This document shows positions 1-4,687 of a DNA stretch of 6,876 bases, in pieces. The stretch comes from Methanocella_A sp035319305 (GTDB lineage Archaea > Halobacteriota > Methanocellia > Methanocellales > Methanocellaceae), in contig DATHCY010000127.1 of assembly GCA_035319305.1 (NCBI GenBank), positions 1 through 6,876 of the forward strand, written 5' to 3'. The position numbers and the translations under genes are program-made. Each line of letters starts with the position of its first letter. The stretch's first letter is position 1. The notes under the pieces are model-generated. The model searched no databases, was not told the origin of the DNA, and saw only the letters and a program-made list of their open reading frames with translations.

Positions 1-2
1 CC

Positions 3-125
3 GTTCCCATGGACAGCTTAGCATTGCTATCCTCCGTATTACTGCTCGTGATACTATCGATCCTCATACCGATCGTTTTCACATACAAATACGCCAGGCA
101 GTTCGAGCGTCCTGCAACACAATAA
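3..125 (+). CDS. C-terminal end of an unidentified membrane protein (5' truncated by window edge)
   Basis: An open frame enters from the left edge and runs 40 codons to TAA at 123-125. Residues 5-27 or so are strongly hydrophobic (Leu, Ile, Val, Ser, with one Pro), followed by a basic, aromatic tail (TYKYARQFER). This is the pattern of a final transmembrane helix with a short positively charged cytoplasmic tail. An integral membrane protein such as a permease subunit would fit, but 40 residues are not enough to name a family. It is transcribed away from the rest of the genes here, which are almost all on the opposite strand. An A-rich stretch and a strong inverted repeat (171-203) follow the stop codon. 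Confidence 0.6.
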   Translation, partial: VPMDSLALLSSVLLLVILSILIPIVFTYKYARQFERPATQ

Positions 126-134
126 CTTCACGCC

Positions 135-151
135 AAAAAAAAAATTAAATA
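135..151 (+). promoter_or_regulatory. Possible archaeal promoter (A-run plus TTAAATA)
   Basis: Ten A residues (135-144) lead directly into TTAAATA (145-151), which resembles a BRE followed by a TATA box. Transcription would start near 170-175, at the 5' arm of the stem-loop just downstream. No protein-coding gene follows convincingly, so the product would be a non-coding RNA. On the other strand the same run is a T-run. Composition alone could explain it in this AT-rich gap. Confidence 0.2.
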
Positions 152-165
152 GAAGAACAACAGGC

Positions 166-209
166 GTCGTCTTAAGCCGGCATCGACCCATGACCGGCTT
201 AAGGCCGAC
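166..209. repeat. Inverted repeat / stem-loop with perfect 10-bp arms
   Basis: CTTAAGCCGG (171-180) and CCGGCTTAAG (194-203) are perfect complements around a 13-nt loop. Four more pairs (GTCG 166-169 with CGAC 206-209) extend the stem past a small internal loop. It begins 41-46 bp after the stop of the membrane-protein gene, so it could mark that transcript's 3' end, but no T-run follows it. An operator or the 5' end of a small RNA are alternatives. Confidence 0.5.
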
Positions 210-482
210 CGATCCTGTCAATTTCCACTTCTCTCAGGATTGCACTGGCAGGTTGGTTGAGTGACTGTGTGATCTATTATAGCCGTGCAATCTCTAATCT
301 TAACTATGCTCAGGATGAATATGAACGTTCCCTACTCCGATTATAATTTCAAATTCGAAACTATAGTAAAACAGACAAGTTATATCCTAAACAAAGCTGG
401 CGTTGAGTTATGCACCAGTATCGTAGAGACTAAAACAAGTTCAGTTTACCATAATGTTTGTGGGATTGATTATCCATCCTAA

Positions 483-650
483 CTAGGCTAATTCAGGGTC
501 AACTGCCAGGTCCTGATGGGGCTCTGGTTTGTAGTTGTCATATTGACGCTACATTCGTCTGGTTGACTGGCAGCCTGCCCAGGCAAGATTATCTGCTTGG
601 GCGATGTTGCGAGCGGCGTTGAGGTCGGCATGGATATGGAAACCAAGAGG
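483..650 (-). pseudogene. tnpB: Remnant of IS605/IS1341-type tnpB (C-terminal end only)
   Basis: Read on the minus strand from 644, the frame gives GFHIHADLNAARNIAQ, which is the HADLNAARNI signature of the last RuvC active-site segment of TnpB (RNA-guided nuclease of IS200/IS605 elements); its Asp is catalytic in the family. The frame continues to an in-frame TAG at 549-551 and then, still in frame, 21 more sense codons ending PELA and TAG at 483-485, plausible as a TnpB tail. Upstream it is cut by TGA at 651-653, and the rest of the protein (about 300 residues or more in the family) is absent. No tnpA is present. A weak dyad at 463-479 lies where the right end of such an element would be. 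This is a dead fragment. Confidence 0.72.
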
Positions 651-732
651 TCAATTCTCCTCGGCGCTAAAACAACCGAGTCTCCCTCGACCCTACGGCC
701 CCAATATTATGAAAAGTGGAAGGACATACGGG

Positions 733-758
733 ATAGCTTGGTAATGCCAATCGGCTAT
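733..758 (-). terminator. Stem-loop just downstream of the 773-1246 pilin gene
   Basis: On the minus strand, starting 15 nt after the pilin stop codon, ATAGC (754-758) pairs with GCTAT (733-737) and TTGG (747-750) pairs with CCAA (738-741) around a 5-nt loop, with a 3-nt bulge. It could define the mRNA 3' end or protect it. There is no T-run after it, so it is not a canonical terminator. Confidence 0.3.
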
Positions 759-772
759 ACATTCAAAGCTAT

Positions 773-1246
773 TTAATTGACGACGCCCGACCAGATCACA
801 TACTCGCTGTTATCCGTAAACGCTGCGACGACTGTCACATCTGCGCCCGGATCGACTTGGAAGTACTGGTATGAGCTTATGGTGGGGCCGGCGTAGGAGA
901 TCGTAGCAGCCGCGGCCGGGTATTTGACGGTAGTGGCCGGTTGTCCGTTGACCATGACTCTAAAGCAATCCACTGTAGAGCTGCCCTGCTTTAAATATTG
1001 ATAGTCGCCTCCGCCCAAGTTTCGGACCACGATTATGCCTGAGCCCGGGCCTGTGTTCTGTACGTGGATTCTCCGGACGTCAACCCCCACAAATTTATTA
1101 TGGGGAACGTTATAGACCAGATGAGAAACAAATGCTACGACGATCGCTGCTATCGCGATCGTGACTGCGATCATCAGGATGGTACCTACGACATGTGCAA
1201 CACCCGTGTCATTTTGAACGAATTTTTGTTGAGGAGATATAGCCAT
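773..1246 (-). CDS. Archaeal type IV pilin-like protein (157 aa)
   Basis: A small secreted or filament-forming protein with the archaeal type IV pilin N-terminal domain (DUF1628/PF07790 type). A short polar leader (residues 1-15, ending NDTG) precedes a long hydrophobic helix (about 16-42, VAHVVGTILM...), the layout of a class III signal peptide cut by the prepilin peptidase with the helix forming the filament core. The remainder is a Gly/Ser/Thr/Tyr-rich beta-type domain ending in FTDN...IWSG, a motif shared with the pilin at 2527-2937. It has one Cys (about 94). Residue -2 at the predicted cut is Thr, not the usual charged residue. The start is ATG at 1246, with GGTGA 8 nt upstream; a GTG four codons earlier overlaps that site. 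It has its own promoter. Which filament it builds (adhesive pilus or other) cannot be told. Confidence 0.88.
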   Translation of the reverse strand: MAISPQQKFVQNDTGVAHVVGTILMIAVTIAIAAIVVAFVSHLVYNVPHNKFVGVDVRRIHVQNTGPGSGIIVVRNLGGGDYQYLKQGSSTVDCFRVMVNGQPATTVKYPAAAATISYAGPTISSYQYFQVDPGADVTVVAAFTDNSEYVIWSGVVN

Positions 1247-1284
1247 GATCCCGTTCACCCTGATCCCCCAATTGCAGATAATTG

Positions 1285-1299
1285 ATTATTTAAGGTTTG
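1285..1299 (-). promoter_or_regulatory. Promoter of the 773-1246 pilin gene
   Basis: On the minus strand CAAACC followed by TTAAATAAT (box at 1285-1293) has the form of a BRE plus TATA box. A start about 25 nt downstream, near 1264, would give a leader of about 17 nt containing the GGTGA ribosome binding site. The spacing fits well; the start site is inferred. Confidence 0.55.
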
Positions 1300-1303
1300 A
1301 ACC

Positions 1304-1324
1304 ATAAATACATTATGTATTTAT
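1304..1324. promoter_or_regulatory. Perfect 21-bp palindrome upstream of the pilin promoter
   Basis: ATAAATACAT (1304-1313) and ATGTATTTAT (1315-1324) are exact inverted copies around one base. It sits just upstream of the BRE/TATA of the 773-1246 pilin gene, where an archaeal activator or repressor dimer would bind. It is AT-rich, so chance is not negligible, but 10 of 10 paired positions is a strong match. Confidence 0.45.
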
Positions 1325-1361
1325 TGTTTATTTCTATTTATAAGTTCAAAATATGCTTTTA

Positions 1362-1377
1362 TTACTTCCCAGTGTCC
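1362..1377 (+). repeat. Left terminal inverted repeat of the IS1-family element
   Basis: TTACTTCCCAGTGTCC matches the reverse complement of 2396-2411 at 12 of 16 positions, with the block CCCAGT identical. It lies 54 bp before the transposase start codon. Confidence 0.55.
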
Positions 1378-1394
1378 GTGATTTAGTGGTATCA

Positions 1395-1402
1395 TTTTTA
1401 TA
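1395..1402 (+). promoter_or_regulatory. TATA-like box of the transposase gene
   Basis: TTTTATAT inside the left end of the element lies about 30 bp upstream of the ATG at 1431. Transcription would start close to the start codon and give a nearly leaderless mRNA. Confidence 0.3.
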
Positions 1403-1430
1403 TGGTTGTGTTTTTGTCTTGTGTGGTGTT

Positions 1431-2394
1431 ATGAGTAGACCTTGTACTTGTAAAGCGGGGGTTACCTGTCAGAATTCGGAGTGCTCTTATTACCTGGTTA
1501 AGGATGGTAAGCATATTGTCAAGAAGGGGTTTAATAGTGCTGGGAATCAGATGTATATGTGCCGGTATTGTCTTGGGAATTTGTTGAGATGGTTAACACT
1601 CCATTGTATTACAAGCATTTAGATGAGGGGGAGATTATGCTTATTGGTAAATTGTATAACGAGGAGATGGGGATTCGTGCTATTGAGCGTGTTACCGGCC
1701 ACCACAGGGATACAGTCAGCAGAATTGTGAAGGATTTGGCCGATCATGCTGAATTCGTTGAAGGTCTGCATGCTACGTTGCTCGACCCTGAAGCGGAACA
1801 TGAAGTGGATGAGTTATGGACGTTGTCTAAAAAAGGGGGAGAACGTAACGCCTGTAGGGGATGGCGGCGACCTGTGGTGTACACATGTATGCGCAGACGC
1901 TCGTATTTCCTTGTGGGTTTTAGTATTGGCGGGTGGACGCAAAAGACATGCAGAGACATAACACGGGTAAAAGACGGTCTTGAGGGTGGGAAAGCCGCCT
2001 TCTACTCGGACGGCAACGACGATTACCTGTACGTACCCCGAGTTCTTCAGAGAACTTGATTACGGGCAGATAGTGAAGATAAGAGAGAACAGTAAACATG
2101 TAGACAAAGAAAAACGAATCAAAGTAGGAAACCCTCTTGAGAAAAGGATCGAGACGTACAACGTCGAAAACTTGAACAGCAATGCTCCGAAACCACCTGT
2201 CACGACTCGTCAGAAAAGGGAAAGGATTCATCAAGATAGACGCCAGATTACACGACGCCCTCGTACTCTTCCAGCTCATCTGGAACTTCATACATCCACT
2301 GAAAAGCAAAAAGACGCCAGCAATGATAGAAGGACTCGCTAAACAGGCATGGACATGGAAAAAGTTCCTCACATACCAATATACCCTACATTAA
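1431..2394 (+). pseudogene. IS1-family DDE transposase, three frameshifts
   Basis: The protein is recovered by switching frame three times. Frame 1 (1431 to about 1571) gives MSRPCTCK... with an N-terminal zinc-finger pattern (TCQNSEC, then MCRYC). Frame 2 (about 1575-2035) gives a helix-turn-helix stretch (IRAIERVTGHHRDTVSRIV), then VDELW with the first catalytic Asp (codon 1808-1810) and FYSDGNDDY with the second (2009-2011). Frame 3 (about 2034-2180) gives PEFFRELDYGQIVKI and TYNVENLN with the catalytic Glu (2166-2168). Frame 4 (about 2182-2394) gives LRNHLSRLVRK and the tail WTWKKFLTY. The whole is about 320 residues, near full length. Shifts fall at about 1571-1580, 2029-2038 and 2175-2182; there is no nonsense codon along the path. 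It is probably inactive through small indels. Sequencing error is the alternative; three programmed shifts are unlikely. ATG 1431 is chosen because the cysteine motif starts there and GGTG precedes it. Confidence 0.85.
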
Positions 2395-2395
2395 A

Positions 2396-2411
2396 GGATA
2401 CTGGGTATTAC
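2396..2411 (-). repeat. Right terminal inverted repeat of the IS1-family element
   Basis: Read on the minus strand this is GTAATACCCAGTATCC, the partner of 1362-1377 with 12 of 16 matches. It starts one base after the transposase TAA. Confidence 0.55.
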
Positions 2412-2476
2412 TTTTTAAATTTTTTACAATAATAACTTATCAAACGAACTCTTAAAGATTGTGTTAGAAGATTAAT

Positions 2477-2504
2477 AAAAAGTATTGAAGGCCGATTAAC
2501 GGCC
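2477..2504 (-). terminator. Terminator of the 2527-2937 pilin gene
   Basis: Downstream of the pilin stop on the minus strand, GGCCG-TTAAT-CGGCC forms a 5-bp GC-rich stem (2490-2504), and a run of five T (2477-2481) follows 8 nt later. A hairpin plus T-run 23 nt after the stop fits a transcript end; archaeal termination relies mainly on the T-run. It also separates this gene from the insertion sequence. Confidence 0.5.
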
Positions 2505-2526
2505 CTCGCCAATTTTTTCAAATTAT

Positions 2527-2937
2527 TTATGCTATTGTGCCTGCCCAGACTGGGAAGTCCGTGTTGTCCGTGAAGTGGGCAACTACAGTTATGTCCTTGT
2601 TCGGGCCGCAAGCGAACTGTGTGCTGGCGCCGATCGTGTTGCAGTTAGGACTGCTTCCAGCATCTAATTTTGCGGTACCATCAGAGAACGTGATCGAATA
2701 CGAGGCAGTGGTGTTGAGCAGTGCGACATCCTGTCCGCTCATGGTCTTGACGACTATGTGTCCTGCATCGAGCCTCTTGACCTCTACACCGACCTGCTTG
2801 TTCTTCGGTACGTTGCTGCTCAGCTGGAATACGAATGCTGCGATTACAGCTGCTAGAATGACAGTGATGGCGACCATCAGGATGACACCGATAACGGCCG
2901 ATACTGCCTCATCGTTCTTTGTGAATTTGCTTACCAT
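2527..2937 (-). CDS. Archaeal type IV pilin-like protein (136 aa)
   Basis: A paralogue of the pilin at 773-1246 and the more canonical of the two. A short leader with Lys and Asp/Glu (residues 1-11, ending KNDEA) precedes VSAVIGVILMVAITVILAAV (12-31), close to the euryarchaeal pilin helix consensus; EA before VS fits the prepilin peptidase site. After the helix (to about 39) come NVPKNKQVGVEVKR, alignable to NVPHNKFVGVDVRR in the other pilin, and a C-terminal FTDN...VWAG matching FTDN...IWSG. Two Cys (99 and 110) could form a disulfide in the surface domain; the other copy lacks this pair. The start is ATG 2937, with GGTGGAG at 2947-2953; the ATG six codons upstream overlaps that site. It probably forms part of an extracellular filament; adhesion versus other pilus roles cannot be decided from sequence. 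Confidence 0.9.
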   Translation of the reverse strand: MVSKFTKNDEAVSAVIGVILMVAITVILAAVIAAFVFQLSSNVPKNKQVGVEVKRLDAGHIVVKTMSGQDVALLNTTASYSITFSDGTAKLDAGSSPNCNTIGASTQFACGPNKDITVVAHFTDNTDFPVWAGTIA

Positions 2938-2958
2938 ATTATATCTCTCCACCATTGG

Positions 2959-2981
2959 TTCTTCAGCCGCAAGCCGAAGAA
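2959..2981 (-). promoter_or_regulatory. Leader hairpin next to the pilin ribosome binding site
   Basis: In the sense RNA TTCTTCGGC (2973-2981) pairs with GCTGAAGAA (2959-2967), nine pairs including one G-U, around a 5-nt loop. It ends 5 nt before the GGTGGAG ribosome binding site. The single non-Watson-Crick pair is tolerated in the minus-strand RNA (G-U) but would be A-C on the plus strand, which favours a function in the pilin mRNA. Confidence 0.45.
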
Positions 2982-3148
2982 TCGTTTTTCATTCCTTTCG
3001 TTTTTTCCTTTTTCAACCGGCATCGGACCGCTGGCAGGATGGCGTTTTACAGCCCGTGAGGCCACATCCCTTTTATTATGGTTTGTGGCAACAGGCGCAA
3101 TTTCGCACACCTGCATCGGATTTCGTCGGTTTATTCAAGGGTATCTTC

Positions 3149-3172
3149 GAGATTAAATCCATATTTAATCTC
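3149..3172. promoter_or_regulatory. Perfect 10-bp dyad near the predicted 5' end of the pilin mRNA
   Basis: GAGATTAAAT (3149-3158) and ATTTAATCTC (3163-3172) are exact inverted copies around CCAT; short flanks (TCTT with AAAGA, one bulge) can extend the pairing. If transcription starts near 3185 this becomes a terminal stem-loop of the pilin leader. It also contains TTAAATAT on the minus strand, which could itself be a second, closer TATA box. Those two readings compete. Confidence 0.45.
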
Positions 3173-3208
3173 TAAAGATTCTACCAAATTGTGTTAATGG
3201 CCTATGTC

Positions 3209-3222
3209 TATATAAAACTTTT
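3209..3222 (-). promoter_or_regulatory. Strong promoter upstream of the 2527-2937 pilin gene
   Basis: On the minus strand AAAAGT followed by TTTATATA (box at 3209-3216) is a near-ideal archaeal BRE/TATA. Transcription from about 3185 would give a leader of about 250 nt. The box is partly symmetric (TATATAAA on plus), but no gene follows on the plus strand. Confidence 0.5.
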
Positions 3223-3223
3223 G

Positions 3224-3247
3224 TGTTTGGCCCCTATTTGCCAAACA
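3224..3247. promoter_or_regulatory. Operator-like dyad TGTTTGGC-N8-GCCAAACA
   Basis: Perfect 8-bp arms (3224-3231 and 3240-3247) around 8 bp lie immediately upstream of the BRE of the pilin promoter. Its outer half-sites, TGTTT and AAACA, recur in the next dyad. Confidence 0.45.
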
Positions 3248-3269
3248 ATTATGTAATTAGAGTAATTTC

Positions 3270-3293
3270 GATGTTTCAAGGCCTTCAAACATC
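3270..3293. promoter_or_regulatory. 24-bp near-perfect palindrome centred on AAGGCCTT
   Basis: GATGTTT (3270-3276) and AAACATC (3287-3293) flank C-AAGGCCTT-C, so only the two C positions break the symmetry. The centre is 46 bp from the centre of the 3224-3247 dyad and again has TGTTT/AAACA half-sites. It is a candidate second binding site for the same regulator. Confidence 0.4.
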
Positions 3294-3322
3294 ATAGTTT
3301 TCATACATGTGAATATCATTGC

Positions 3323-3338
3323 TTAGAATTGATTCTAA
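3323..3338. repeat. 16-bp dyad TTAGAAT-TG-ATTCTAA
   Basis: Perfect 7-bp arms around 2 bp, in the AT-rich stretch further upstream of the pilin promoter. It is AT-rich and short, so it may be chance. From here to 3523 I see no gene and no other strong structure apart from a run of seven T on the plus strand (3414-3420). Confidence 0.3.
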
Positions 3339-3523
3339 CAGTGTAAATTTGTTCCAATACTAGATATAGCGTTAATTATGGCTGCCTAATTTCAAATCTG
3401 TAAGTAAAACGGCTTTTTTTGGGTAGTTTCACTAGAAAAATTTGCTCAAGTGCGGCGCGACAACGAGCGGTTAAATCTATCTTCGATAGTATAAACTAAA
3501 TCGCCTTGTATCGACCACATCAA

Positions 3524-3549
3524 CTTAAAAAATACTGGTAAATACCAGT
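3524..3549 (-). terminator. Terminator-like hairpin plus T-run for the purLQ transcript
   Basis: On the minus strand ACTGGTA-TT-TACCAGT (3534-3549) is followed directly by A and six T (3527-3532). It is the first hairpin-T-run downstream of purQ, 278 nt after the stop codon and beyond the CAGAT repeat. The loop is tight, so only about six pairs would form in RNA. Confidence 0.45.
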
Positions 3550-3576
3550 TGGATCAAAGCCCGGGAAGAACGACGG

Positions 3577-3745
3577 ACGCTGCGCTGAGCCAGGGATCGC
3601 AGATCGATACAGATAACACAGATTGCACAGATACGATTGACAATAATAACGAAAATGGCTCTCCACCCTCGCTTTTTCATCTAATAAACCATCTGTAAAA
3701 TCCGTGCAATCTGTCGTAATCTGCGATCAAAGCACAGCACAGCGT
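3577..3745. repeat. MITE-like inverted array of CAGAT units
   Basis: The left arm (3595-3632) has CAGAT at 3600, 3610, 3619 and 3628. The right arm (3691-3728) has the complement ATCTG at 3691, 3709 and 3719 and a variant ATCCG at 3700. Spacing is 10, 9, 9 and mirrored 9, 9, 10. The arms are complementary at 29 of 38 positions without gaps, GATCGCAGAT being perfect. Outside them ACGCTG (3577-3582) and CAGCGT (3740-3745) extend the symmetry. The 58-bp centre has no gene. It resembles dispersed intergenic repeats, but a single window cannot show copy number. Transcription from purQ would read into it. Confidence 0.55.
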
Positions 3746-3826
3746 TCGTATTGTTGAGTCGTACTCTTACAAAGGCATGACTATACTCAGTGTATTTTCA
3801 AAAATTAGCGCAGCACCCGTATTGCC

Positions 3827-4684
3827 TTACACCAGCTTCTCTTCGATATACTCCACCGCATTCCGCCACACCTTAATCCCGTCCCCTTCATCCTTCAGCG
3901 GCACATCCCGACGGGCGTGCTCCTCGCGGATGCGGGTATACTGCGGATGGTTAGTGATATGGTTAAACGCCTCCGGGTGAGGCATCAACCCGAAGACCCG
4001 CCCGCCCTCATCGCAGATGCCGGCGATCGCATCGGTCGAGCCGTTGGGGTTATCAGGATACTCCTGTGTGGGCTGATACGCCCGGTCAGTATACTGTAAT
4101 ACGACGTGGCCATGCTTCCATAACCGATCCAGGACTTCCCGGCTCCCCGGGATAAATTTGCCCTCCCCGTGCCGGACGGGCATGTCGATGCGGTCTATGC
4201 CCCGGGTGAAGACGCAGGGTGATCTGGGGTTGGCCTTCAGCCGTACCCAAGCGTCTCTGAAGCCTTTATCGTTATAGAATAGTGTGGCGGTTTGCTTTGT
4301 GTAATCCCGATTGAAGGCGGGTAGCAGTCCCATTTTGATTAGGATTTGGAATCCGTTGCAGATGCCGATGATCAGTTTTCCGTCGTCGATGAATTTTTGT
4401 ATATGGTTGATCATTGGGCCGGTCGGCGTTTTCGAGTAGAGTACTTTGTTAGCGAAGGCTTTGCCGCTGCCCAGGTCGTCGCCGTAGGAGAAGCCGCCGG
4501 GGAAGTTGAGCAGGTGGTAGTCATCGATCTTTACCAGGCCGTCGATCACGTCGTTGATGTGGGCGATCTTCGCCTCGGCTCCGGCCAGCGTGTTGGCGTA
4601 GGCGGTCTCGATCTCGCTGTTGATGCCGTAGCCGGTGAGCACCAGCGATTTGGCTTTTCCTCTCAAACTCTTCTCTATTGCCAT
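3827..4684 (-). CDS. purQ: FGAM synthase glutaminase subunit PurQ (285 aa)
   Basis: The cytoplasmic class I glutamine amidotransferase that hydrolyses glutamine and passes ammonia to PurL, which converts formylglycinamide ribonucleotide to FGAM (step four of purine synthesis). FPGGFSYGDDLGSG (61-74) is the PurQ oxyanion-region motif, GICNGFQIL (107-115) holds the nucleophile Cys109, and MPHPE (234-238) gives His236 and Glu238, completing the triad. It is longer than the small bacterial PurQ of about 225-230 residues; extra sequence lies around 120-220, resembling the glutaminase domain of large-type enzymes. ATG 4684 is 3 nt after the purL stop, with GAGGTGG at 4691-4697 as ribosome binding site inside the final purL codons, so translation is probably coupled. 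Nothing looks broken. Identification is firm. Confidence 0.97.
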   Translation of the reverse strand: MAIEKSLRGKAKSLVLTGYGINSEIETAYANTLAGAEAKIAHINDVIDGLVKIDDYHLLNFPGGFSYGDDLGSGKAFANKVLYSKTPTGPMINHIQKFIDDGKLIIGICNGFQILIKMGLLPAFNRDYTKQTATLFYNDKGFRDAWVRLKANPRSPCVFTRGIDRIDMPVRHGEGKFIPGSREVLDRLWKHGHVVLQYTDRAYQPTQEYPDNPNGSTDAIAGICDEGGRVFGLMPHPEAFNHITNHPQYTRIREEHARRDVPLKDEGDGIKVWRNAVEYIEEKLV

Positions 4685-4687
4685 TGC

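Larger units (their letters stand above)
1361..2411 (+). mobile_element. IS1-family insertion sequence, about 1.05 kb, decayed
   Basis: The element consists of a single frameshifted transposase region bounded by imperfect terminal inverted repeats: TTACTTCCCAGTGTCC (1362-1377) and, read from the right end, GTAATACCCAGTATCC (2396-2411), 12 of 16 matching. The right repeat starts one base after the transposase stop, a compact layout usual for IS1 elements. CTTTT occurs at both outer edges (1356-1360 and from 2411), but this short T-rich match is not convincing as a target duplication. The exact boundaries may be off by a few bases. It lies between two paralogous pilin genes and does not interrupt either. 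Confidence 0.65.

Noticed and set aside
285..482. 65-codon plus-strand frame from a GTG start
   Set aside because: No ribosome binding site, no recognisable motif, low-complexity AT-rich composition; its end abuts the tnpB tail. Not reported as a gene.
1247..1258. Upstream GTG start for the first pilin
   Set aside because: It would place the start codon inside the GGTGA ribosome binding site; ATG at 1246 has the right spacing.
1571..1580. Programmed frameshifting in the IS1-family transposase
   Set aside because: No clear slippery heptamer is visible in the right frame, and two further shifts point to damage or sequencing error.
2938..2955. Upstream ATG start for the second pilin
   Set aside because: It overlaps the GGTGGAG site that serves the ATG at 2937 and would add residues unlike a pilin leader.
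2537..3175. 212-codon plus-strand frame
   Set aside because: It runs antisense over the pilin gene and its leader; the minus-strand reading has clear pilin motifs, so this is a shadow.
3414..3420. Run of seven T as a plus-strand terminator
   Set aside because: No plus-strand gene lies upstream and there is no clear hairpin before it.
3595..3728. CAGAT arrays as a CRISPR
   Set aside because: Units are 5-6 bp with 4-5 bp spacers and are inverted between halves; CRISPR repeats and spacers are far longer and in one orientation.
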